Position numbers and translations under genes: made by a program. From NCBI GenBank assembly GCA_032622095.1, contig CP136061.1:19660991-19724990 (forward strand): 64,000 nt of DNA, written 5' to 3'. Positions within the stretch are counted from its first letter, which is position 1; every line of letters starts with the position of its first letter. The notes below the pieces were generated by a model. That model made no database searches. It saw only the letters and a list, made by a program, of their open reading frames with translations, and had not been told where the DNA came from. Source of the DNA: Siphonodentalium dalli. Taxonomy: Eukaryota; Mollusca; Scaphopoda; Gadilida; Siphonodentaliidae. Shown piece by piece: positions 33,701-47,165 of this stretch.

Positions 33701-36700
33701 AGCTGGTGGATAAAACAAATAATCTCATTTATCTTCGCATATCACGATGAATATCCCCCGGAGAGATGTGGACAGCGCCATGGAGCTGGTGGATATAACA
33801 AATAATCTCATTTATCTTCGCATATCACGATGAATATCCCCCGGAGAGATGTGGGCAGCGCCATGGAGCTGGTGGATATAACAAATAATCTCATTTATCT
33901 TCGCATATCACGATGAATATCCCCCGGAGAGATGTGGGCAGCGCCATGGAGCTGGTGGATATAACAAATAATCTCATTTATCTTCGCATATCACGATGAA
34001 TATCCCCCGGAGAGATGTGGGCAGCGCCATGGAGCTGGTGGATATAACAAATAATCTCATTTATCTTCGCATATCACGATGAATATCCCCCGGAGAGATG
34101 TGGGCAGCGCCATGGAGCTGGTGGATATAACAAATAATCTCATTTATCTTCGCATATCACGATGAATATCCCCCGGAGAGATGTGGGCAGCGCCATGGAG
34201 CTGGTGGATATAACAAATAATCTCATTATATCCCCCGGAGAGTTGTGGGCAGCGCCATGGAGCTGGTGGATATAACAAATAATCTCATTTATCTTCGCAT
34301 ATCACGATGAATATCCCCCGGAGAGATGTGGGCAGCGCCATGGAGCTGGTGGATATAACAAATAATCTCATTTATCTTCGCATATCACGATGAATATCCC
34401 CCGGAGAGATGTGGGCAGCGCCATGGAGCTGGTGGATAAAACAAATAATCTCATTTATCTTCGCATATCACGATGAATATCCCCCGGAGAGATGTGGGCA
34501 GCGCCATGGAGCTGGTGGATAAAACAAATAATCTCATTTATCTTCGCATATCACGATGAATATCCCCCGGAGAGATGTGGGCAGCGCCATGGAGCTGGTG
34601 GATATAACAAATAATCTCATTTATCTTCGCATATCACGATGAATATCCCCCGGAGAGATGTGGGCAGCGCCATGGAGATGGTGGATATAACAAATAATCT
34701 CATTTATCTTCGCATATCACGATGAATATCCCCCGGAGAGATGTGGGCAGCGCCATGGAGATGGTGGATATAACAAATAATCTCATTTATCTTCGCATAT
34801 CACGATGAATATCCCCCGGAGAGATGTGGGCAGCGCCATGGAGCTGGTGGATATAACAAATAATCTCATTTATCTTCGCATATCACGATGAATATCCCCC
34901 GGAGAGATGTGGGCAGCGCCATGGAGCTGGTGGATAAAACAAATAATCTCATTTATCTTCGCATATCACGATGAATATCCCCCGGAGAGATGTGGGCAGC
35001 GCCATGGAGCTGGTGGATAAAACAAATAATCTCATTTATCTTCGCATATCACGATGAATATCCCCCGGAGAGATGTGGGCAGCGCCATGGAGCTGGTGGA
35101 TATAACAAATAATCTCATTTATCTTCGCATATCACGATGAATATCCCCCGGAGAGATGTGGGCAGCGCCATGGAGCTGGTGGATAAAACAAATAATCTCA
35201 TTTATCTTCGCATATCACGATGAATATCCCCCGGAGAGATGTGGGCAGCGCCATGGAGCTGGTGGATAAAACAAATAATCTCATTTATCTTCGCATATCA
35301 CGATGAATATCCCCCGGAGAGATGTGGGCAGCGCCATGGAGATGGTGGATATAACAAATAATCTCATTTATCTTCGCATATCACGATGAATATCCCCCGG
35401 AGAGATGTGGGCAGCGCCATGGAGCTGGTGGATATAACAAATAATCTCATTATATCCCCCGGAGAGATGTGGGCAGCGCCATGGAGCTGGTGGATATAAC
35501 AAATAATCTCATTATATCCCCCGGAGAGATGTGGGCAGCGCCATGGAGCTGGTGGATAAAACAAATGATCTCATTATATCCCCCGGAGAGATGTGGGCAG
35601 CGCCATGGAGCTGGTGGATAAAACAAATGATCTCATTATATCCCCCGGAGAGATGTGGGCAGCGCCATGGAGCTGGTGGATAAAACAAATGATCTCATTT
35701 ATCTTCGCATATCACGATGAATATCCCCCGGAGAGATGTGGGCAGCGCCATGGAGCTGGTGGATATAACAAATAATCTCATTATATCCCCCGGAGAGATG
35801 TGGGCAGCGCCATGGAGCTGGTGGATATAACAAATGATCTCATTTATCTTCGCATATCACGATGAATATCCCCCGGAGAGATGTGGGCAGCGCCATGGAG
35901 CTGGTGGATATAACAAATGATCTCATTATATCCCCCGGAGAGATGTGGGCAGCGCCATGGAGCTGGTGGATATAACAAATGATCTCATTTATCTTCGCAT
36001 ATCACGATGAATATCCCCCGGAGAGATGTGGGCAGCGCCATGGAGCTGGTGGATATAACAAATAATCTCATTATATCCCCCGGAGAGATGTGGGCAGCGC
36101 CATGGAGCTGGTGGATAAAACAAATGATCTCATTATATCCCCCGGAGAGATGTGGGCAGCGCCATGGAGCTGGTGGATAAAACAAATGATCTCATTATAT
36201 CCCCCGGAGAGATGTGGGCAGCGCCATGGAGCTGGTGGATAAAACAAATGATCTCATTTATCTTCGCATATCACGATGAATATCCCCCGGAGAGATGTGG
36301 GCAGCGCCATGGAGCTGGTGGATATAACAAATAATCTCATTATATCCCCCGGAGAGATGTGGGCAGCGCCATGGAGCTGGTGGATATAACAAATAATCTC
36401 ATTTATCTTCGCATATCACGATGAATATCCCCCGGAGAGATGTGGGCAGCGCCATGGCGCTGGTGGATAAAACAAATGATCTCATTATATCCCCCGGAGA
36501 GATGTGGGCAGCGCCATGGAGCTGGTGGATAAAACAAATGATCTCATTATATCCCCCGGAGAGATGTGGGCAGCGCCATGGAGCTGGTGGATAAAACAAA
36601 TGATCTCATTTATCTTCGCATATCACGATGAATATCCCCCGGAGAGATGTGGGCAGCGCCATGGAGCTGGTGGATATAACAAATAATCTCATTATATCCC

Positions 36701-37503
36701 CCGGAGAGATGTGGGCAGCGCCATGGAGCTGGTGGATATAACAAATAATCTCATTTATCTTCGCATATCACGATGAATATCCCCCGGAGAGATGTGGGCA
36801 GCGCCATGGCGCTGGTGGATAAAACAAATGATCTCATTATATCCCCCGGAGAGATGTGGGCAGCGCCATGGAGCTGGTGGATAAAACAAATAATCTCATT
36901 TATCTTCGCATATCACGATGAATATCCCCCGGAGAGATGTGGGCAGCGCCATGGAGCTGGTGGATATAACAAATAATCTCATTTATCTTCGCATATCACG
37001 ATGAATATCCCCCGGAGATATGTGGGCAGCGCCATGGAGCTGGTGGATATAACAAATAATCTCATTTATCTTCGCATATCACGATGAATATCCCCCGGAG
37101 ATATGTGGGCAGCGCCATGGAGCTGGTGGATAAAACAAATAATCTCATTTATCTTCGCATATCACGATGAATATCCCCCGGAGAGATGTGGGCAGCGCCA
37201 TGGAGCTGGTGGATATAACAAATAATCTCATTTATCTCCGCATATCACGATGAATATCCCCCGGAGAGATGTGGGCAGCGCCGTGGAGCTGGTGGATAAA
37301 ACAAATAATCTCATTATATCCCCCGGAGAGATGTGGGCAGCGCCATGGAGCTGGTGGATAAAACAAATAATCTCACTTTTCTCCGCATATCACGATGAAT
37401 ATCCCCCGGAGAGATGTGTGCAGCACCATGGAGCTGGTGGATATAACAAATAATCTCATTTATCTTCGCATATCAAGACGAATATCCCCCGGAGAGATGT
37501 GGG
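30760..37503. repeat. 83/62-bp satellite array, left block
   Basis: Roughly 85 monomers. The long monomer is 83 bp: ATCCCCCGGAGAGATGTGGG, CAGCGCCATGGAGCTGGTGG, AT(A/T)AAACAAATAATCTCATT, TATCTTCGCATATCACGATG, AAT. The short one is 62 bp and lacks the ~21-bp TTATCTTCGCATATCACGATG-type segment. Left of about 34300 variants are diverse (GGGAAGCG, GGACAGCG, TCTCCGC/TCTTCGC, TGATC/TAATC); further right they become uniform. Minus-strand reading of each monomer gives MALPTSLRGI. No gene is encoded: long monomers stop after MALPTSLRGIFIVICEDK and short ones after MALPTSLRGI. Confidence 0.97.
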
Positions 37504-40500
37504 CACACTCTTATGACTAATGTGTAGGTTTTCAACACAAAATGTGTAGCCCTGCTACACAACCATTATTCAATTTTGATCTTAAACATATAAAATTATT
37601 TAAGATATGACTTAAATTAAATAACAGCCATTTAAGAACGAGATTTACTTGGAGAGAAAGAAGCCAACAAAATATATGACTCTATAATCTATATATGTGA
37701 GTAATGTATAACAAAGATCTCGGCTATTTACACGTACACACGGTGGACGCACTTCTGTGTTGTTGTTATTGTTGTTCTTGTTGTTGTTGTGCCATAAACA
37801 GATAGAGCATCTTTAAATATAACCGTCCGTGATCAGGTTTGGGGTAATCGTAATCAAAATAATCGATTACAGAATTTTGAACAATAGCCTGTAATCAGTA
37901 ATCATGACAGTTATTTTTGTTTTACAAGTAATCGTAATATATTACTTTCAAATGTACCTGTAAACATGATTATATTTTGATTACCTTTTGATTACTTTTA
38001 CTAAAATATTCATATGGATGGATATTAGATACTCATTGGATATCCCCCGGAGAGATGTGGGCAGCGCCATGGAGCTGGTGGATAAAACAAATAATCTCAT
38101 TTATCTTCGCATATCACGATGATATACTGTAGTACTGTGCAGTGTGCACAAATACAAACCAACAACTTATCAGAGTGTTTATACAGGAATCACTATGGCG
38201 AAGATCTTTACCCAATTCCATTGAGATCCAATAACCCATAAGGACCACAACAGAGATACATGTATCCGCACGAACGGAAAAAATACCAATATATCAAAAT
38301 GAAAAACAGAGAAAGACAACAGGAAAATGTTAACAAAAAATAGATTCACTCATTTGAAGTATTATTTGTGGCGAACCTTTATACCCAAGTTCATTGAGAC
38401 AACAAATCAAGATGAATATCCCCCGGAGAGATGTGGGCAGCGCCATGGAGCTGGTGGATAAAACAAATGATCTCATTATATCCCCCGGAGAGATGTGGGC
38501 AGCGCCATGGAGCTGGTGGATAAAACAAATGATCTCATTATATCCCCCGGAGAGATGTGGGCAGCGCCATGGAGCTGGTGGATATAACAAATAATCTCAT
38601 TTATCTTCGCATATCACGATGAATATCCCCCGGAGAGATGTGGGCAGCGCCATGGAGCTGGTGGATAAAACAAATAATCTCATTTATCTTCGCATATCAC
38701 GATGAATATCCCCCGGAGAGATGTGGGCAGCGCCATGGAGCTGGTGGATAAAACAAATAATCTCATTTATCTTCGCATATCACGATGAATATCCCCCGGA
38801 GAGATGTGGGCAGCGCCATGGAGCTGGTGGATATAACAAATAATCTCATTTATCTTCGCATATCACGATGAATATCCCCCGGAGAGATGTGGGCAGCGCC
38901 ATGGAGCTGGTGGATAAAACAAATAATCTCATTTATCTTCGCATATCACGATGAATATCCCCCGGAGAGATGTGGGCAGCGCCATGGAGCTGGTGGATAA
39001 AACAAATAATCTCATTTATCTTCGCATATCACGATGAATATCCCCCGGAGAGATGTGGGCAGCGCCATGGAGCTGGTGGATATAACAAATAATCTCATTT
39101 ATCTTCGCATATCACGATGAATATCCCCCGGAGAGATGTGGGCAGCGCCATGGAGCTGGTGGATAAAACAAATAATCTCATTTATCTTCGCATATCACGA
39201 TGAATATCCCCCGGAGAGATGTGGGCAGCGCCATGGAGCTGGTGGATAAAACAAATAATCTCATTTATCTTCGCATATCACGATGAATATCCCCCGGAGA
39301 GATGTGGGCAGCGCCATGGAGATGGTGGATATAACAAATAATCTCATTTATCTTCGCATATCACGATGAATATCCCCCGGAGAGATGTGGGCAGCGCCAT
39401 GGAGCTGGTGGATATAACAAATAATCTCATTATATCCCCCGGAGAGATGTGGGCAGCGCCATGGAGCTGGTGGATATAACAAATAATCTCATTATATCCC
39501 CCGGAGAGATGTGGGCAGCGCCATGGAGCTGGTGGATAAAACAAATGATCTCATTATATCCCCCGGAGAGATGTGGGCAGCGCCATGGAGCTGGTGGATA
39601 AAACAAATGATCTCATTATATCCCCCGGAGAGATGTGGGCAGCGCCATGGAGCTGGTGGATAAAACAAATGATCTCATTTATCTTCGCATATCACGATGA
39701 ATATCCCCCGGAGAGATGTGGGCAGCGCCATGGAGCTGGTGGATATAACAAATAATCTCATTATATCCCCCGGAGAGATGTGGGCAGCGCCATGGAGCTG
39801 GTGGATATAACAAATAATCTCATTTATCTTCGCATATCACGATGAATATCCCCCGGAGAGATGTGGGCAGCGCCATGGCGCTGGTGGATAAAACAAATGA
39901 TCTCATTATATCCCCCGGAGAGATGTGGGCAGCGCCATGGAGCTGGTGGATAAAACAAATGATCTCATTATATCCCCCGGAGAGATGTGGGCAGCGCCAT
40001 GGAGCTGGTGGATAAAACAAATGATCTCATTTATCTTCGCATATCACGATGAATATCCCCCGGAGAGATGTGGGCAGCGCCATGGAGCTGGTGGATATAA
40101 CAAATAATCTCATTATATCCCCCGGAGAGATGTGGGCAGCGCCATGGAGCTGGTGGATATAACAAATAATCTCATTTATCTTCGCATATCACGATGAATA
40201 TCCCCCGGAGAGATGTGGGCAGCGCCATGGCGCTGGTGGATAAAACAAATGATCTCATTATATCCCCCGGAGAGATGTGGGCAGCGCCATGGAGCTGGTG
40301 GATAAAACAAATAATCTCATTTATCTTCGCATATCACGATGAATATCCCCCGGAGAGATGTGGGCAGCGCCATGGAGCTGGTGGATATAACAAATAATCT
40401 CATTTATCTTCGCATATCACGATGAATATCCCCCGGAGATATGTGGGCAGCGCCATGGAGCTGGTGGATATAACAAATAATCTCATTTATCTTCGCATAT

Positions 40501-42334
40501 CACGATGAATATCCCCCGGAGATATGTGGGCAGCGCCATGGAGCTGGTGGATAAAACAAATAATCTCATTTATCTTCGCATATCACGATGAATATCCCCC
40601 GGAGAGATGTGGGCAGCGCCATGGAGCTGGTGGATATAACAAATAATCTCATTTATCTCCGCATATCACGATGAATATCCCCCGGAGAGATGTGGGCAGC
40701 GCCATGGAGCTGGTGGATAAAACAAATAATCTCATTATATCCCCCGGAGAGATGTGGGCAGCGCCATGGAGCTGGTGGATAAAACAAATAATCTCACTTT
40801 TCTCCGCATATCACGATGAATATCCCCCGGAGAGATGTGTGCAGCACCATGGAGCTGGTGGATATAACAAATAATCTCATTTATCTTCGCATATCAAGAC
40901 GAATATCCCCCGGAGAGATGTGGGCACACTCTTATGACTAATGTGTAGGTTTTCAACACAAAATGTGTAGCCCTGCTACACAACCATTATTCAATTTTGA
41001 TCTTAAACATATAAAATTATTTAAGATATGACTTAAATTAAATAACAGCCATTTAAGAACGAGATTTACTTGGAGAGAAAGAAGCCAACAAAATATATGA
41101 CTCTATAATCTATATATGTGAGTAATGTATAACAAAGATCTCGGCTATTTACACGTACACACGGTGGACGCACTTCTGTGTTGTTGTTATTGTTGTTCTT
41201 GTTGTTGTTGTGCCATAAACAGATAGAGCATCTTTAAATATAACCGTCCGTGATCAGGTTTGGGGTAATCGTAATCAAAATAATCGATTACAGAATTTTG
41301 AACAATAGCCTGTAATCAGTAATCATGACAGTTATTTTTGTTTTACAAGTAATCGTAATATATTACTTTCAAATGTACCTGTAAACATGATTATATTTTG
41401 ATTACCTTTTGATTACTTTTACTAAAATATTCATATGGATGGATATTAGATACTCATTGGATATCCCCCGGAGAGATGTGGGCAGCGCCATGGAGCTGGT
41501 GGATAAAACAAATAATCTCATTTATCTTCGCATATCACGATGATATACTGTAGTACTGTGCAGTGTGCACAAATACAAACCAACAACTTATCAGAGTGTT
41601 TATACAGGAATCACTATGGCGAAGATCTTTACCCAATTCCATTGAGATCCAATAACCCATAAGGACCACAACAGAGATACATGTATCCGCACGAACGGAA
41701 AAAATACCAATATATCAAAATGAAAAACAGAGAAAGACAACAGGAAAATGTTAACAAAAAATAGATTCACTCATTTGAAGTATTATTTGTGGCGAACCTT
41801 TATACCCAAGTTCATTGAGACAACAAATCAAGATGAATATCCCCCGGAGAGATGTGGGCAGCGCCATGGAGCTGGTGGATAAAACAAATGATCTCATTAT
41901 ATCCCCCGGAGAGATGTGGGCAGCGCCATGGAGCTGGTGGATAAAACAAATGATCTCATTATATCCCCCGGAGAGATGTGGGCAGCGCCATGGAGCTGGT
42001 GGATAAAACAAATGATCTCATTATATCCCCCGGAGAGATGTGGGCAGCGCCATGGAGCTGGTGGATAAAACAAATAATCTCATTATATCCCCCGGAGAGA
42101 TGTGGGCAGCGCCATGGAGCTGGTGGATAAAACAAATAATCTCACTTTTCTCCGCATATCACGATGAATATCCCCCGGAGAGATGTGTGCAGCACCATGG
42201 AGCTGGTGGATATAACAAATAATCTCATTATATCCCCCGGAGAGATGTGGGCAGCGCCATGGAGCTGGTGGATATAACAAATAATCTCATTTATCTTCGC
42301 ATATCAAGACGAATATCCCCCGGAGAGATGTGGG
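37504..42334. repeat. 4,831-bp higher-order repeat, copy 1
   Basis: This is built as spacer S1 (37504-38409), a long monomer block to 40924, spacer S2 (40925-41830) and a short monomer block to 42334. The two sub-blocks are 3,421 and 1,410 bp. The order of 83-bp and 62-bp monomers and of rare variants (GGCGCTGG, GGAGATATGTGG, GTGCAGCACC) recurs identically in copies 2 and 3. Part of its long block is itself a copy of 34.7-37.5 kb at an offset of 3,421 bp. Confidence 0.95.
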
Positions 42335-45300
42335 CACACTCTTATGACTAATGTGTAGGTTTTCAACACAAAATGTGTAGCCCTGCTACACAACCATTAT
42401 TCAATTTTGATCTTAAACATATAAAATTATTTAAGATATGACTTAAATTAAATAACAGCCATTTAAGAACGAGATTTACTTGGAGAGAAAGAAGCCAACA
42501 AAATATATGACTCTATAATCTATATATGTGAGTAATGTATAACAAAGATCTCGGCTATTTACACGTACACACGGTGGACGCACTTCTGTGTTGTTGTTAT
42601 TGTTGTTCTTGTTGTTGTTGTGCCATAAACAGATAGAGCATCTTTAAATATAACCGTCCGTGATCAGGTTTGGGGTAATCGTAATCAAAATAATCGATTA
42701 CAGAATTTTGAACAATAGCCTGTAATCAGTAATCATGACAGTTATTTTTGTTTTACAAGTAATCGTAATATATTACTTTCAAATGTACCTGTAAACATGA
42801 TTATATTTTGATTACCTTTTGATTACTTTTACTAAAATATTCATATGGATGGATATTAGATACTCATTGGATATCCCCCGGAGAGATGTGGGCAGCGCCA
42901 TGGAGCTGGTGGATAAAACAAATAATCTCATTTATCTTCGCATATCACGATGATATACTGTAGTACTGTGCAGTGTGCACAAATACAAACCAACAACTTA
43001 TCAGAGTGTTTATACAGGAATCACTATGGCGAAGATCTTTACCCAATTCCATTGAGATCCAATAACCCATAAGGACCACAACAGAGATACATGTATCCGC
43101 ACGAACGGAAAAAATACCAATATATCAAAATGAAAAACAGAGAAAGACAACAGGAAAATGTTAACAAAAAATAGATTCACTCATTTGAAGTATTATTTGT
43201 GGCGAACCTTTATACCCAAGTTCATTGAGACAACAAATCAAGATGAATATCCCCCGGAGAGATGTGGGCAGCGCCATGGAGCTGGTGGATAAAACAAATG
43301 ATCTCATTATATCCCCCGGAGAGATGTGGGCAGCGCCATGGAGCTGGTGGATAAAACAAATGATCTCATTATATCCCCCGGAGAGATGTGGGCAGCGCCA
43401 TGGAGCTGGTGGATATAACAAATAATCTCATTTATCTTCGCATATCACGATGAATATCCCCCGGAGAGATGTGGGCAGCGCCATGGAGCTGGTGGATAAA
43501 ACAAATAATCTCATTTATCTTCGCATATCACGATGAATATCCCCCGGAGAGATGTGGGCAGCGCCATGGAGCTGGTGGATAAAACAAATAATCTCATTTA
43601 TCTTCGCATATCACGATGAATATCCCCCGGAGAGATGTGGGCAGCGCCATGGAGCTGGTGGATATAACAAATAATCTCATTTATCTTCGCATATCACGAT
43701 GAATATCCCCCGGAGAGATGTGGGCAGCGCCATGGAGCTGGTGGATAAAACAAATAATCTCATTTATCTTCGCATATCACGATGAATATCCCCCGGAGAG
43801 ATGTGGGCAGCGCCATGGAGCTGGTGGATAAAACAAATAATCTCATTTATCTTCGCATATCACGATGAATATCCCCCGGAGAGATGTGGGCAGCGCCATG
43901 GAGCTGGTGGATATAACAAATAATCTCATTTATCTTCGCATATCACGATGAATATCCCCCGGAGAGATGTGGGCAGCGCCATGGAGCTGGTGGATAAAAC
44001 AAATAATCTCATTTATCTTCGCATATCACGATGAATATCCCCCGGAGAGATGTGGGCAGCGCCATGGAGCTGGTGGATAAAACAAATAATCTCATTTATC
44101 TTCGCATATCACGATGAATATCCCCCGGAGAGATGTGGGCAGCGCCATGGAGATGGTGGATATAACAAATAATCTCATTTATCTTCGCATATCACGATGA
44201 ATATCCCCCGGAGAGATGTGGGCAGCGCCATGGAGCTGGTGGATATAACAAATAATCTCATTATATCCCCCGGAGAGATGTGGGCAGCGCCATGGAGCTG
44301 GTGGATATAACAAATAATCTCATTATATCCCCCGGAGAGATGTGGGCAGCGCCATGGAGCTGGTGGATAAAACAAATGATCTCATTATATCCCCCGGAGA
44401 GATGTGGGCAGCGCCATGGAGCTGGTGGATAAAACAAATGATCTCATTATATCCCCCGGAGAGATGTGGGCAGCGCCATGGAGCTGGTGGATAAAACAAA
44501 TGATCTCATTTATCTTCGCATATCACGATGAATATCCCCCGGAGAGATGTGGGCAGCGCCATGGAGCTGGTGGATATAACAAATAATCTCATTATATCCC
44601 CCGGAGAGATGTGGGCAGCGCCATGGAGCTGGTGGATATAACAAATAATCTCATTTATCTTCGCATATCACGATGAATATCCCCCGGAGAGATGTGGGCA
44701 GCGCCATGGCGCTGGTGGATAAAACAAATGATCTCATTATATCCCCCGGAGAGATGTGGGCAGCGCCATGGAGCTGGTGGATAAAACAAATGATCTCATT
44801 ATATCCCCCGGAGAGATGTGGGCAGCGCCATGGAGCTGGTGGATAAAACAAATGATCTCATTTATCTTCGCATATCACGATGAATATCCCCCGGAGAGAT
44901 GTGGGCAGCGCCATGGAGCTGGTGGATATAACAAATAATCTCATTATATCCCCCGGAGAGATGTGGGCAGCGCCATGGAGCTGGTGGATATAACAAATAA
45001 TCTCATTTATCTTCGCATATCACGATGAATATCCCCCGGAGAGATGTGGGCAGCGCCATGGCGCTGGTGGATAAAACAAATGATCTCATTATATCCCCCG
45101 GAGAGATGTGGGCAGCGCCATGGAGCTGGTGGATAAAACAAATAATCTCATTTATCTTCGCATATCACGATGAATATCCCCCGGAGAGATGTGGGCAGCG
45201 CCATGGAGCTGGTGGATATAACAAATAATCTCATTTATCTTCGCATATCACGATGAATATCCCCCGGAGATATGTGGGCAGCGCCATGGAGCTGGTGGAT

Positions 45301-47165
45301 ATAACAAATAATCTCATTTATCTTCGCATATCACGATGAATATCCCCCGGAGATATGTGGGCAGCGCCATGGAGCTGGTGGATAAAACAAATAATCTCAT
45401 TTATCTTCGCATATCACGATGAATATCCCCCGGAGAGATGTGGGCAGCGCCATGGAGCTGGTGGATATAACAAATAATCTCATTTATCTCCGCATATCAC
45501 GATGAATATCCCCCGGAGAGATGTGGGCAGCGCCATGGAGCTGGTGGATAAAACAAATAATCTCATTATATCCCCCGGAGAGATGTGGGCAGCGCCATGG
45601 AGCTGGTGGATAAAACAAATAATCTCACTTTTCTCCGCATATCACGATGAATATCCCCCGGAGAGATGTGTGCAGCACCATGGAGCTGGTGGATATAACA
45701 AATAATCTCATTTATCTTCGCATATCAAGACGAATATCCCCCGGAGAGATGTGGGCACACTCTTATGACTAATGTGTAGGTTTTCAACACAAAATGTGTA
45801 GCCCTGCTACACAACCATTATTCAATTTTGATCTTAAACATATAAAATTATTTAAGATATGACTTAAATTAAATAACAGCCATTTAAGAACGAGATTTAC
45901 TTGGAGAGAAAGAAGCCAACAAAATATATGACTCTATAATCTATATATGTGAGTAATGTATAACAAAGATCTCGGCTATTTACACGTACACACGGTGGAC
46001 GCACTTCTGTGTTGTTGTTATTGTTGTTCTTGTTGTTGTTGTGCCATAAACAGATAGAGCATCTTTAAATATAACCGTCCGTGATCAGGTTTGGGGTAAT
46101 CGTAATCAAAATAATCGATTACAGAATTTTGAACAATAGCCTGTAATCAGTAATCATGACAGTTATTTTTGTTTTACAAGTAATCGTAATATATTACTTT
46201 CAAATGTACCTGTAAACATGATTATATTTTGATTACCTTTTGATTACTTTTACTAAAATATTCATATGGATGGATATTAGATACTCATTGGATATCCCCC
46301 GGAGAGATGTGGGCAGCGCCATGGAGCTGGTGGATAAAACAAATAATCTCATTTATCTTCGCATATCACGATGATATACTGTAGTACTGTGCAGTGTGCA
46401 CAAATACAAACCAACAACTTATCAGAGTGTTTATACAGGAATCACTATGGCGAAGATCTTTACCCAATTCCATTGAGATCCAATAACCCATAAGGACCAC
46501 AACAGAGATACATGTATCCGCACGAACGGAAAAAATACCAATATATCAAAATGAAAAACAGAGAAAGACAACAGGAAAATGTTAACAAAAAATAGATTCA
46601 CTCATTTGAAGTATTATTTGTGGCGAACCTTTATACCCAAGTTCATTGAGACAACAAATCAAGATGAATATCCCCCGGAGAGATGTGGGCAGCGCCATGG
46701 AGCTGGTGGATAAAACAAATGATCTCATTATATCCCCCGGAGAGATGTGGGCAGCGCCATGGAGCTGGTGGATAAAACAAATGATCTCATTATATCCCCC
46801 GGAGAGATGTGGGCAGCGCCATGGAGCTGGTGGATAAAACAAATGATCTCATTATATCCCCCGGAGAGATGTGGGCAGCGCCATGGAGCTGGTGGATAAA
46901 ACAAATAATCTCATTATATCCCCCGGAGAGATGTGGGCAGCGCCATGGAGCTGGTGGATAAAACAAATAATCTCACTTTTCTCCGCATATCACGATGAAT
47001 ATCCCCCGGAGAGATGTGTGCAGCACCATGGAGCTGGTGGATATAACAAATAATCTCATTATATCCCCCGGAGAGATGTGGGCAGCGCCATGGAGCTGGT
47101 GGATATAACAAATAATCTCATTTATCTTCGCATATCAAGACGAATATCCCCCGGAGAGATGTGGG
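42335..47165. repeat. 4,831-bp higher-order repeat, copy 2
   Basis: Same order as copy 1: spacer S3 (42335-43240), long block to 45755, spacer S4 (45756-46661), short block to 47165. All landmark offsets are exactly 4,831 bp from copy 1, and I saw no differences in the stretches I compared. Either a very recent duplication or an assembly artefact. Confidence 0.95.
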
